A DNA stretch of 64,000 nt from Collybiopsis luxurians FD-317 M1 (Eukaryota; Basidiomycota; Agaricomycetes; Agaricales; Omphalotaceae): positions 144,169 through 208,168 of the forward strand of contig KN834832.1 in NCBI GenBank assembly GCA_000827265.1, written 5' to 3'. Below, one piece after another: positions 1-10,873 of this stretch. The first letter of the stretch is position 1, and the number at the start of each line of letters is the position of its first letter. Under the pieces are notes generated by a model. That model did no database searches. It had not been told where the DNA came from and worked only from the letters and a program-made list of their open reading frames with translations. A program made the translations under genes and the position numbers.

Positions 1-2490
1 CTGGTATCCATATGCGATACCCCCTCCAGCCCATATACCCCAGCAGTTTTCCCTTGACCGCCTGTCTCTCGAGCTTGCCACCGGTCTGAGTGCTGTGTAA
101 TGTTGCCCAGCAATCACATCCAAATGGGCAGAGATGGGATATATCCTGTTGCTTCTTTGACCATACCTCCATCAGCACTTCATCTGGGAACTGCGCCGTT
201 GGTACAAAATTGTCAACATAGATGAACGTGTTGGCTGCTTCGGCCCAGAAGGAAGGGGGAAAACCGGAGTCCTCAAGCCCAGTACGTACCCCTTCTATGA
301 CCATTCTGTTACCTCGCTCAGCCATTCCATTTGCTGCAGATGAGTGCAGTGTAACCTTCTTGATGACAATACCGTGTTCCTCGCAGTATGCTTCCATTAC
401 CCCATTGTTGAATTCCCCTCCCCCATCGATGCAAATTGTATGGAGCTTCTGACTGGTCTGTCTCTCAGCCATCACCCAATACTTGTGGAACACTTTCAGC
501 ATTGTGTTCGCTCTTTTGTCAGGAAGGAAGTACAGAAACCTAACTGAAGAACATCTGTTGGAGCACAACATCATATACAGGGCTCCCCCTTGACTCTTTG
601 TCTGTGCTGGTCCCCAAAGATCTAGGTGTACTCTTTCCAATACCTGGGTTTCATGTGTGACTTTCTCATTGAACAGACACTGTGTAGCCTTCCCGTAGAG
701 ACACACTTCACACATACCCAGAACCCTTTTTGATGTTATTTTCAGTCCATCCATGAGGTTGCGGTTCACCATTCGTAGGATTCTCAGTATTGCAATGTGT
801 ACTAGTTGTCTGTGCCATACAGATATGTCTACTGGATGTTCAAGCGATCTTGCCGATGCCGCCATTGTTTGCTTTTCAAGCATTGTCACCTCATACATTC
901 TGGCCTTCCCATGCCCCTCAAGCATTAGCACCCCATCTTTTCCTCTGACAGACAGAACTCCACTCCCCCATGTCCCCTTATAGCCTCATTGATCTAGCGC
1001 TGATAGGGAAATCAAGTTGTGTCCGAATGCAGGTGTATACTTCACCCCCTCGAGGTGGATCATTCTTTGTCTCCCCTCAATTTGAGTATCAAACTCCACA
1101 GAACCCATGCCCTCAATTTTGAATCTACCTGCATCTCCTGCAATTGTGCTGTTTCCGTAAGACTGGTCCACTTCCTTATATGACACAAAGTCTCTCCAGT
1201 CTGCCCAGCAATGCTCCGACGCTCCTGAATCTAGGAACATTCACATCTTGGAATCAGAGTAATTTGCTCTGCAGGTAAAGCAGTCATTCTTGTCTAAAAC
1301 TGGTACAATGTCTATGGGTATGTCTCTATCTACACCGTTCATTCTTTCCCCTGACTGACCCACACTCTTTCCTAGAATGGAAGTCATTTGTCTGTGCAGG
1401 TCCAGATCAAAGGTCTGAATAGACAAACGATGTGTCTGAGACATACCATTGCCCATAGCAGAGACATCAGCCTCTAGAACATAAAGTTCTGAAGCATTGG
1501 GGTCAGTGTCGATATTGTTCATGTTGATATCTTCCTCTGGGGCAGCCACAGCCTGGACCTGGGATTTTGCTTTGCCCTTGCCCCTCCACCACTTGGGAGC
1601 TTGGCCCTCTTTCCCTCCACCTGGTCCCCAGCAGTTGGCCTTGTTGTGGCCCAGTTTTCTGCAATTGAAGCATGCGCAGTCATTGGAGGCTTGGTCACCA
1701 GTCAACCCTCGAGTCTGTGTCACTGAAGCATAAATGTTTGGGTTCTTGGCCAGTAACGCCTTGACCTTTTTGAGGTCCCTCTCCTCCTCATCAGCTTCAT
1801 CCTTCTTTTCCAAGTAAAGTGCATGTAGAAAGGTGAATGCCAATTCGCTGTCGGTACCTGGGACATTGCAAACATCTGGTTTCCACTCTTTGGGCAATGA
1901 AGCAAGGACGATGAGTCAGAACTGCTCGTCGGTACAAGTACCACCAGTGTTGTGAAGACGTTTAAGTAAGTTTCGCATCTTTCTCTTGTGCTCTTCCATC
2001 GTTGTGTCTGTATTGTAAATGCACTTACGGAGAGCGCTATCTGCAAGGTGGATTTTCTGTTTGTTACGTTTTTCAAATCTGCTGACCAGTGCTGTCCATA
2101 TCGCAGCGGAAGTCTCATCCTCGTCTACACCTAGGCCAACTGGATCGACTATGTTAGTGACAATAATGCTGGTTACGATAGCATCGTGGGAGACCCATTC
2201 CTCTGGAAGCGGCAATTTGCTGAAGATATTGGTGGGTGTTTGTGTGCTGATAAGAGACATAGCAGTCAGTTTGACAATAGTTCCTTCCAGGTATCCCTTC
2301 AGGCCACGAGACTGTACAGCAAGCAACACTTCTCACTTGTACTCTCTCCAATTGTCCTCCCCAACTAGCTGCTTCGCTTCGGGGAACCTCAGTGCCGTTA
2401 CAAGACTCTGCGATGACAACATTTGTGTGTGTATTGACGGAGTAGATTATTCTCGGGTTTTTCACTGGGGGTTTTCAGAGATGGTCGAGT
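1..2490 (-). pseudogene. copia gag-pol polyprotein remnant (gag, zinc knuckle, protease, integrase)
   Basis: One reading frame runs through the whole region. From the right it encodes a UBN2-type gag segment (about 2390-1920), a CX2CX4HX4C zinc knuckle (CFNCRKLGHNKANC, about 1680-1640), the protease core with DSGAS (about 1235), a gag-pre-integrase segment with CEVCLYGK (about 720-690), and the integrase core with IDGGGEF (about 430) followed by the catalytic-Glu region near AANGMAERGN (about 340). The frame is interrupted by four in-frame stops at 2333-2335, 1916-1918, 1241-1243 and 986-988. All four are TGA, with recognisable element protein continuing on both sides of each. From 985 to the window edge I saw no further break in the stretches translated. 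The rest of pol is outside the window. It is a dead copy and not a host gene. Confidence 0.85.
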
Positions 2491-2499
2491 CTCATAATC

Positions 2500-2645
2500 T
2501 GTTAAGTAGTGTATAACTCAGTTGTGGGCAATAACAACTCTATATTGTATGTACCTGTTAAGTAGTGTATAACTATACCGATATCAGTACCAGTAGCAGG
2601 GAGCATAAAATGAGTGTGCACGTACCTCAGTTGTGGGCAATAACA
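2500..2645 (-). repeat. putative 5' LTR of the copia element
   Basis: On the minus strand this 146-bp segment starts TGTTATTG and ends CTTAACA, as a TG...CA LTR would, and lies immediately upstream of the gag region. It contains two internal direct repeats: a 19-mer at 2500-2518 and 2556-2574, and a 23-mer at 2517-2539 and 2626-2648. At its outer edge two perfect 13-base arms form an inverted repeat (2622-2634 and 2643-2655). The partner LTR is outside the window, so the extent cannot be confirmed. The internal duplication may be a rearranged LTR. Confidence 0.5.
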
Positions 2646-2799
2646 ACTGAGGTACTATGCCTACGTGGCAGTCTATAAGTACTGCGTAGGAATAATAATA
2701 GTCCAAAGGCTGCACAGGAGAAAATGTATAAGACGCGGAAACAAATGAAAGGTTCATGGTACTAATAAGGAAAGTGTCCAAGCTGGCGCTACGGACCAC

Positions 2800-3680
2800 T
2801 CTCTCTAACATGATTATGGAGATTGAACCTCCCGCACGACGCCCGAAGACACTAAAGTCACTAATCCTGTCTTTATCAAAGAAGGGACTGGTCATATTGC
2901 GATGAAATCTGAAGGGTTATGCTCTGAGTAGGGGCCAAGATGACGATATTCTCACTTCCACATATCCCCTGTATTTCATTCTGGAATTTAGTCAGGTCCG
3001 ATCCGCAAAGAGTACTAGTCACCATCAGAGTTGAACACGCCTGAACCGAGTAGGGGTTTTAGTTGTGGATGTTCCACTTTGCCTGCAAAAAAAATCCATC
3101 GATATGTGGAAGAGTGGGAAGAATGAGATAGCTCAAAGTACCTTTCCCAAAATGCTGAAATTGTGTTGCAAGAATTATTTTTAGGTGTTCAGGTTCCAGA
3201 GTCAAAACCTGCCATGTTGATCATCAGAGCTGCCTGATTTAAAATGTGATGACCATGTACGCGAGTCTCAGAGTAGACCTTGTACATGTAAGTATTGCCA
3301 TATTTTTGAGCCCATTGTGCGAATCCCTCTCCTACTAGAGATTCAGTTATCATGTTACTATTCATATGCGATAGTATCACCGAGATAACCGTCGAAACTT
3401 CGTCCGATGCCAGCCACAATCTCTGAACTACTTCCTTCAACCAGCGGAGGGAGGACGGCGCCCTTCTCAGCAGCTCGGCGTGCGCCCCGAATCCGGTTGT
3501 ATGATTTGAAAGCATCAAAGTCCAGATAGGATATGCAAGAAACGCGCCTATGAGAAGAAAGGGCGTGAAAAATAAGTGACCACGGTCTTTAAGCGCCTGT
3601 TGAATACTGTATACGGAGGCGAGTGATAAGACCGGTGAAAAAACTAGTTGAAAGAGCAGCTTAGGACCCGGATAGGTCAT
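2800..3680 (-). pseudogene. cytochrome P450 (CYP63-like) pseudogene, N-terminal half only
   Basis: The reading from an ATG at 3680 (start MTYPGPKLLFQLV) matches the N-terminal membrane segment of the intact P450 at 4087-6680, which starts [13 protein letters not shown]. Later exons match the same gene: ILATQFQHFGKG, then [11 protein letters not shown], then MTSPFFDKDRISDFSVF. The frame is shifted after about residue 65, where the paralogue reads [11 protein letters not shown]. Similarity stops near 2800. I-helix, ExxR and heme-binding exons are missing, and the copia LTR begins about 150 bp further on. It is therefore a dead tandem copy of its neighbour, truncated at the transposon junction. 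Confidence 0.8.
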
Positions 3681-4086
3681 AATACACAGTGAGATGGGGA
3701 GAGAAGATAAAAACGGAGACTCCAAGGTAAGCGCGAGCGTCATCGACTTCTGCGAAAATAAAACACTGGACAATTATACCGTAAAGAGTGGTCTCCAGGT
3801 CCATATGACCGGATCTAATGTGGAGACTGACTGACTGTGATCTTCTCTTCACTTTATTTTGAATTGAAAAGATTTACAGTGTGCTTCAAGATGCAAAAGG
3901 CTACATTATATACATACAGATCGAAGAACCAAACGTCGTTTCCTGAAGCACTATGGCATGCAATCCTGTTAATAAGAATTAAGTGGTAGACTGTAAAGTA
4001 TAGCTGCAATCAGCGACAAATTCCAATATAGGGTAATCAAATTTTTTAATTTTTTTTTTAGTATAAAACCGCCTCTTGAGAGCAGT
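3681..4086. other. intergenic, P450 pseudogene to P450 gene
   Basis: This is the former promoter side of the P450 pseudogene and the 3' flank of the next P450. It is AT-rich around 4040 with a T-run. I see no coding sequence. Confidence 0.5.
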
Positions 4087-6680
4087 TCATTCAATCGAGG
4101 TGATGTCTACATCTTCCAATTCCTTCATTCTGACCCAAAGTCCACCCTAAAATATGGGTATACAATTGCATCAGTCATATAGCTTGGACTGGTGCGCAAC
4201 GAACCTTGACCATCATCGTCAAATGGGTCTCCAGCATCACCTTGTCTCTCCCTTTGGTCGTCCCAGGACTGGGTATCCACTCTTTCGGCGGTTTAGCTGA
4301 ATCGGGCTGGACATCCAAGTCTATCTTGAAATCGGTGAAGGATTGGAGGAATTTGATGAGGAAGTACGACGCCTCGTTGTATGCGAACTGTAGTTATGGC
4401 AAGAAAATAAATCACAGGTTGTGGAAGAACATTGGTCAGTTGATCGACTCTCTTATGGCTGTAGGGATATATAGGCATACCTGTTGGCCGATACATATTC
4501 TAGGGCCGGCATTGAAAGGAACAAATATGAATGGATTGGGGGTTAGGTACTTCCGCGCTCTCTCATCGATGAACCGATCGGGGTCGAATTCCAAAGCTGT
4601 ATGATGAATGAGTTCAATTGTGCGTACATTCAACGGGATACAAACCATCTGGGCCCCACAGATCTTCTCGACGGTGCATGAGGAAAATACTGTATATGCA
4701 TCTTTTGAATACGGACATCAAAACGTAAGCTACTTGTCAGATGTTGATGGAATGAGAGACGCACTTGGAACCTGCGGGAATGTATAGTGGCTGCTGTCCG
4801 TTCTTGCCTGGCAGTATGACGGGAACATTGGAGTATCTAGTGAAAGGCCATAAAGTAAGTAGCGGTAGAGATCAAACAGTCCAGCTAACGAACCTAGAGT
4901 TGAACGGTACTGCGGGGTACAAACGAAGGGTTTCTGATTCCAGACTATTAGAACTGATTCAACGACGTTGAATTTTATCATCACTTACCGTTCAAGAAAG
5001 CTCTCAGATACTTCATGTCCGCAATATTTTTGTATGTAGGGCGACCACTGGGTCCGACAAACTCTAATATTTCCTTTCTCAGCTTCTTTGTCAATTCTGG
5101 ATGCTGCGTCAAGACGTAGATAGCGAAAGTAAGCAAGGATGCTGTCTAGATGTCTAATCATCAGCACGGAAAAACCGTAACTAGCGCTGTACTTACTGTA
5201 TCCCTTCCAGCAACAAGAATGTTGACAAGTTCATCCTTGATGACTTGCTTGTCTAACCAGAAGCGTGTCAAGCAAAATCGAAATATGCAAAGCACCAAAC
5301 CCTGGTCAACTCACCATCCGTCGATCGAATCAAATGGTCCAAGAACGTCTCTCCATCGTCTTTTGCCATTTCATCTCCCCTCGCAAGAAGCTCCCTCTTC
5401 CTCTCTTCCAAGATTGGCCTCGTAAACTCATCAATTTTTGCCCGATGCGCCTTGACTTTATCTTCCCAAAACTCAGCTAATGGCCACATATCTCCCATTC
5501 GTCCTCGAACACTAGCCAGTTTCTGCCCCTGCATAAACGCCCGAACAAAGATGTTCGAAGGATGGCTGTTGAACAATTCGTCGTTCTGGATTGATGCATT
5601 TTCTGGATACGGAAGTCCGGCGCCGAGAGAGCCTACATCTTTGCCAAAGAGAAACTCGGTTGCAGAGTCAAGGGTAAAGCGGCCAACTGCATCCTGAAGA
5701 GGAAGGCGTGAAAAGACTGTTTGATGCATCGATTCGTGTTCGGCTTACTTGAAATTCTATGGGATAACCTTGCGCCAAACGCGCTTTGATAGCGGAAATT
5801 GTTTCTTCTGCATGACGCTCGAATATATTGAAATCGCTAATTCTGTTTTTACTGAAGAAAGGGCGAGTCATGCCACGATGGAATCTGAAAGATTTAATCA
5901 GGGTTATTACTAGTGCCAGGGAAGAAGAACAGGATCTCACTTCCACATATCTCCTGGGTTCCACGGTAAAATCGATTAGGACGTAGTTTAGGTTAGGTAG
6001 GAGAATAGTGTTTACCGTCAGAGTTGAATACGCCTGAACCAAGAAGAGACTTGAGCTGTTGGTACCCAATTATACCTGTAAAACCTAAGCATTAATATAT
6101 GGATAGTGCATTAAACATAGTCTATCGTACCCTTTTCAAAGCTGTCAAACTGCGTGGCAAGGATTGCCTTTACATGCTCTGGCTCCAGAGTCATGATCTG
6201 GGTTCGTCATTAGGGAGTTTGCTATATATCTATACGGCGGCTACGTACGCGAGTCTGAGAGTAGGCTTGATACCTATAGGTATTGCCGTATTCTTGTGCC
6301 CAAGCCAAGTACCCCTCTCCTATCAAAAAGTTAGCTATCTTCTAAGCTTTACTTATGCAGTGCTCTTTACCGATATAACCGTCGAAACTTCGTTCGATGG
6401 AGGCTACAACCTCTGCGCTACTTCCTTCCACCAACGGAGGAAGCACGGCGCCCTTCTCAGCAGCTCGGCGCTCATCCCGTATTCTGCTGTATGTTCCTGA
6501 AAGGAAGAGCGCCCAACAGGGATATCCAAGGAACGCGCCTACGAAAAGAATATAGGTTACGGGGACGGAAAGGAAATGGCCATGGTATTTAAACGCCTGC
6601 AGAATACCGTATGCAGATGCGAGTGATAAAACCTGTGGAATGAGCAGACGGAAGAGGAGAGAAGGACCTGGAGAGATCAT
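4087..6680 (-). CDS. cytochrome P450, CYP63-like (CYP52 clan) monooxygenase
   Basis: A membrane-bound heme monooxygenase made of about 14 short exons. The N-terminus is hydrophobic ([13 protein letters not shown]), giving an ER anchor. Recognisable motifs in order are [13 protein letters not shown] with the helix-C/D region, the I-helix oxygen-binding AGRDT (about 5215), ETLR of the K-helix ExxR, the DPDRF/DER PERF region, and the heme-binding loop [11 protein letters not shown] with the cysteine ligand (about 4505). The C-terminus [13 protein letters not shown] is rebuilt from a final small exon. I chose the ATG at 6680 because a TATAAA at 6795-6802 is only 16 bp from the upstream ATG at 6779, and because paralogues start at the equivalent place. 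The family resembles CYP63 enzymes that hydroxylate alkanes, fatty acids and aromatics in wood-rot fungi. The substrate is not deducible. No break was seen in the exons checked. Confidence 0.85.
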
Positions 6681-6794
6681 GGCACAGAGAGATGCAGCGG
6701 AAGGACGGCGGGCGCTGATCTGATAGTAGTGTTTGTTTGATAATGATGGAGTATGAAAATAGTGCTGAGTGGCTGGCATTGTCAGAAATGCGTC

Positions 6795-6802
6795 TTTATA
6801 AA
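6795..6802 (-). promoter_or_regulatory. TATA box of P450 gene
   Basis: The palindromic TTTATAAA lies 115 bp upstream of the ATG at 6680, the right spacing for a short 5' UTR. It argues against initiation at the upstream in-frame ATG at 6779. Confidence 0.5.
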
Positions 6803-7337
6803 GGGGAGGCCACCAAGCCGTATATCCTTAGTGAAAACAAATTTGCGTAATCTAGCATTTGTGGCAGAGTCTCGAGACCACGTCTTGCATTGCCGGTGTA
6901 CACTGCAAACACGCACATTTACTACCATCCCCGTTACTCAGCATTCAACTTTCAGCCGAAACACGAGCCACAGTCAGCCAAAGTCTCATGGTTTGCCCTC
7001 GTTTCCGGTTCAATAGCATGCAGGTAACCGAGATTGCTGCATGTGGCAGGTGGAATATCATGGCGCATTCCGCTCACGTCGCCGTAACATCACCGGAGGT
7101 AAGATTTCCGGATGTTCAAACTCCAACAGAACAAACTCTTTCCCTGAAACCCTGGACTTGAACATCCATTTATATCTTTTCGGTGTGCTGAGTCCCGGAG
7201 AGAATTATATTTGCATGTCGATATATGCAGCAGGATGACAACTGGTTCATACATTCTCCAAAAGTTAAATAATTAGTAGCGTTCATTTTTGAATAGGCGG
7301 TTGAGATGGGGTACATAAACTATCATTCGGTCACACC
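6803..7337. other. intergenic between two P450 genes
   Basis: This holds the upstream region of one P450 and the downstream region of the next. No coding potential, repeats or RNA genes were recognised. Small open frames here have no similarity to neighbours. Confidence 0.4.
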
Positions 7338-10009
7338 TCAAAAGTCCTCCGTAGCTGGAGCTTCTCCCATTTTCACCCACAGTCCCTCCTGAGAAGCGGG
7401 GGGTCAAGGTAAATACAGTTAACAATAACTCCCAGAGAATTATAACTCACCGCAACATACATCGTAAGATGGGACCTAAGTTGTACCTTTTCCGTGGCCT
7501 TGGTACCACCCTCTTCCTTCCAGCTCTCCGGAGGTTTAGAGTCCGGAGGCTGACTCTCCTCTGAAAGCTCGATAGTAGAAAAGTTTTGCAACAATCGAAC
7601 AAGGAAGAATGAGCTCTCATTGTAAGCAAACTAAAGGCGGCATAGGTGAATCCAATTCGTTGGTTTTCAAAGGCGCGGTTATCGTACCTGCTGTCCGAGA
7701 CAAATCCTCGGGCCCGCATTGAAGGGTAGGAAAATGAATGGGTTGGGAGTAAGATACTTATGAACCCTTTCATCCAGGAAACGTTCTGGATCGAATTTCA
7801 AAGCTAGAGGGGAGATTTAACCATGATTGGTATATCATACACCGGAGGAAGAAGATGCGAAAGCATAACGTACCATCTGGCCCCCATAAATCAGTTCGGC
7901 GATGCATGACAAAGAGGGCGTAGACGACCCTATGGATCAGATAGCCGATGAGCGGCAGCTTTGAACGCGACGCAACCATTGGTTCTTACCTAGTTCCCGC
8001 AGGTATGAAGAGCGGTTTATCACCTTTCTTGACAGGCGGTAAGGTCGTGTGCTTGTTCGATTGCCTGTCAGAGACTCGTTAGATTTGGCTCAAAGTACTA
8101 AGAACGGTCATGTTGGTACCTCCCGTCGAATGGTCTGCACGATTAAGATTCAGTGGCGCTATTGACCGTATTAAAAATAGTTTCTTACACAGGAGGATAT
8201 AATCTCAAAGTTTCTACCAAACACAATCAGAAGCTGGAAGATCGAGGACCAAATCTTCTTACCGTTGAGAACCGCTCGTAAGTATTTCATATCTCGAAGA
8301 TCGTCATACGTAGGTCGTCTATGGGGCCCGATGACGGTTAAGATCTCTTCACGGAGTTTGCGAAGGATATGAGGGTGCTGTGACAGCATGTAGACTGTGA
8401 AAGTCATAAGACTCGCAGTCTACCGAGGGGTCAGAGACGCAGCTCCAAGTAAAGGCCTGGGGAAAGACTGATTACCGTATCTCGTCCTGCCACAGCAAGA
8501 TTCATAATTTCATCGCGTATAATGGTACGGTCTGAATGTGTGATGAGAGAAGATATCATCAGACGGGAAGGGATACTCACCTTCAGTATGAGCAATCAAA
8601 TGGTCTAGGACCGTTTCATCGTCTGAGTGCTTCTTCTCGTTCTGACCCATCTTTGATCTCCGAACTCCTTCGTTGATTATGGGTTCCAAGAAGCCATGAA
8701 CAAGCTTCATCTTTTCCTTCGTATGATCCTTCCAGAACTCGAATAAAGGCCACATCAATCCAAATCGAGTCCGGTAAGCTGTAGCTACTTGGGCTTCATT
8801 AAACGCGCGAGAAAATTGGGCGCTGAATGTCTGGTTCAGGGGGGACACGGAGCCGGTGTATGTGAAGAAGGGATACGGAAGAGGGTCGGAAAGTGTGCCG
8901 ATGTCACTTCCGAATAGAAACTCGGTCGCAGAGTCCAAGGTGAATCGAGAAACAACATCCTGGAAGATACATTCAGAGAAGATTTCTTTGAAAGACAAAA
9001 TAAACCAATACCTGGAAATCAACAGCGTAGCCCTCCTTGAATCGGGTTTTCATTTTTTCGATCGCTTGTTCTGCGTGTCGGTCGAAGATATCGAAGTGAG
9101 TTATTTTATCTTTCGCGAAGAAAGGCCGTGTAAGACTGCGGTGAAATCTAGGATAGCAGTATCAGTGGGTCTTCAACTTATGGGATTGCTACAGAGGAGT
9201 ATAACGCACTTCCAGAGCTCGCCTGTCGCACGCAAAATTAGAACTGGCACTCCAAAAAGCACGTATCTCAGCGTACCATCTACAGCAAATACACCCGTTC
9301 CAAGCAAAGAACCCAGCGTTGAGACGGCGTCTTCACCTGCAGACGCAAGTCAGGCACCACAAAAGCGCATTTTCGCACCGCGTACCTTTATCAAAATCTT
9401 CGAATTGTGTCGCTAGGACAGCCTATGATGACATTAGTTACCTATCATCGGGAATCGCGAAAATTTGACCTTGATATGGTTGGGTTCGAACGTGACGACC
9501 TGGTTGACGTCAGATAGAATCGGGACCGTGACTTACACGCACTCACTCGATCCTGGAACAACACACGAAAATTAAAGGTAGGCCCCGTCGTAACTAGTCG
9601 GTTTTCAAGTCCATCCCCTGTGGAAAGGCAAGATCAGCCGCCGAATTAAACATCAGTGATATACACCCGGCGTACCTGGATATCCGCCTCTGAAGGATTT
9701 CATTGCGCGATAAAGTGACACAAGCGATCCGGGCGTTGGATCCTCCCAAAAGCTGGGCGCTGGCAACATCGTCGCGTTCATACGACGAGCAGCTACTCGA
9801 TTCGATATATCAGAAAACACAACGCTGATCATCAAGGCCATCGGGAAGGAGAGGATGTATAAAGTTGTAACGAGCCGTGCAGAGAGCACATTATCTACAG
9901 CGTATAAACGGTAGAAATAGAGCAGAGCAGAGACGACGCATGGAGGAAGGAGAAGTTGAGGGAGACTCTTGACAAGGTAAGAAATACCGGGTGGGATATT
10001 CGCAGACAT
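7338..10009 (-). CDS. cytochrome P450, CYP63-like monooxygenase, second copy
   Basis: A paralogue of the preceding gene, with a different N-terminus ([18 protein letters not shown], then hydrophobic). Exons give [41 protein letters not shown] (I-helix, about 8490), [18 protein letters not shown] and [12 protein letters not shown] (heme loop, about 7700). The C-terminus is [15 protein letters not shown], ending at 7338. The ExxR exon is split in this gene: a 25-nt exon (8189-8213) is followed by a 15-nt microexon (8120-8134). Together they make 40 nt, exactly the length of the single exon in the plus-strand paralogue at 29730. Without this microexon the gene would appear broken. A TATA-like TATAAG lies at 10068-10073. 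It has the same likely ER-membrane oxidase role, with unknown substrate. Confidence 0.85.
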
Positions 10010-10067
10010 GGTCGTCGCTATGTTAAGAGAGACACTTTCCTAAAGCTTGGACCTGGGACCTGAGAAC

Positions 10068-10073
10068 TTATAA
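10068..10073 (-). promoter_or_regulatory. TATA-like box of P450 gene
   Basis: TATAAG on the minus strand lies about 60 bp upstream of the ATG at 10009, in an otherwise non-coding flank. Confidence 0.35.
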
Positions 10074-10873
10074 GTAGCTGCGCGCGAGACAGGCGCAGAT
10101 ACTTATCATTTTGTCCATATATAATCGCGCCTGCCGTGGCATAAACATGATTAGCAAAAATCCACGTCAGCTGATGTTCTCTAGCGCATCCACGGTAAAA
10201 CTTTCAGCACAGCTTAGAGAAAGTCAAAAGAAATGGTTTGCAGTGCGAAGGTGAGCTTGAAGGAGATCGTTTACAGCAACTGTCTTCGGTCATTAATATC
10301 ATAATTTTATCCTATCCTTGTCGCGCTTCCGCATTAATGCCGGTGCATGGCATTCGGCCGAACGTATAATCAGCTCACGGCTCCAGAATTTTCAACGCAT
10401 CCACAGCCAACCCCAACGAGGTGACTTCGTCCAAGATTTATCAAACTGCTTTCGCAAAAAATTCAAACGAGTCGCCTGCTCCCAATTCGCCAAAATACGT
10501 TCCTGAGAATAGGACGGACAAACTTGGCGTATGAGAGGAATGTGGAGACAGTAAATCTTGTGCATGTTGTTGATCGTGAACACTGATTCGGCAGAATGCT
10601 GCTCTGCTTCAAATCGTTCATTAACTTTGATTGCTTTATCTCAGGAAGCTCCACGCCAGGTGCTGCTGTGGAATAGTAGTCTCTTGGATTTCGGAGATGG
10701 GGGAATGGTGGGTACATAGATGAACTTCGTAACCCTAACTCTATCGGCTTTATACTGGGATCTTCGGTCAGAATCCAGCCTCAGGCTTTAGCAGAAAGAA
10801 CAAGTAATTTTTATGAGTATAGTATCAAGAGAAGCTACTAATACTGATACAGCACTTCTTCGGAGCCTTGAAC
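10074..10873. other. intergenic with one dispersed repeat copy
   Basis: No gene is recognised. Positions about 10418-10560 resemble 17694-17850, the downstream side of the 1074-aa gene: both hold a run from a gaggtgacttcgtccaa-like start to a ggcgtatgagaggaa-like end. The remainder is unremarkable. Confidence 0.4.
10418..10560. repeat. dispersed repeat, copy 1 (partner 17694-17850)
   Basis: By eye the two stretches align over roughly 140 bases with scattered mismatches, including a shared ataggRcggayawrtcarc-type core and TGAGRGGAA. Both are non-coding and each lies near the end of an unknown-family gene. Nature unknown; it could be a relic of an old duplication. Confidence 0.4.

Larger units (their letters stand above)
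1..2645 (-). mobile_element. Ty1/copia LTR retrotransposon, 5' part, degenerate
   Basis: Reading leftwards from about 2645, the element shows a short LTR, a gag region, a CCHC zinc knuckle, an aspartic protease and an integrase that runs off the window. That gag-protease-integrase order, with integrase before any reverse transcriptase, is the copia arrangement. Reverse transcriptase, RNase H and the 3' LTR would lie beyond base 1. The coding frame is interrupted by stop codons, so the copy is inactive. It sits directly beside a P450 gene that has lost its 3' half, which suggests that insertion or a linked rearrangement destroyed that gene. The right boundary rests on a TG...CA-type LTR end and is approximate. 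Confidence 0.85.

Noticed and set aside
6681..6779. Upstream in-frame ATG (MPATQHYFHT) for the P450 ending at 4087
   Set aside because: It lies only 16 bp from the TATA element and adds 33 residues before the membrane anchor that paralogues do not have.
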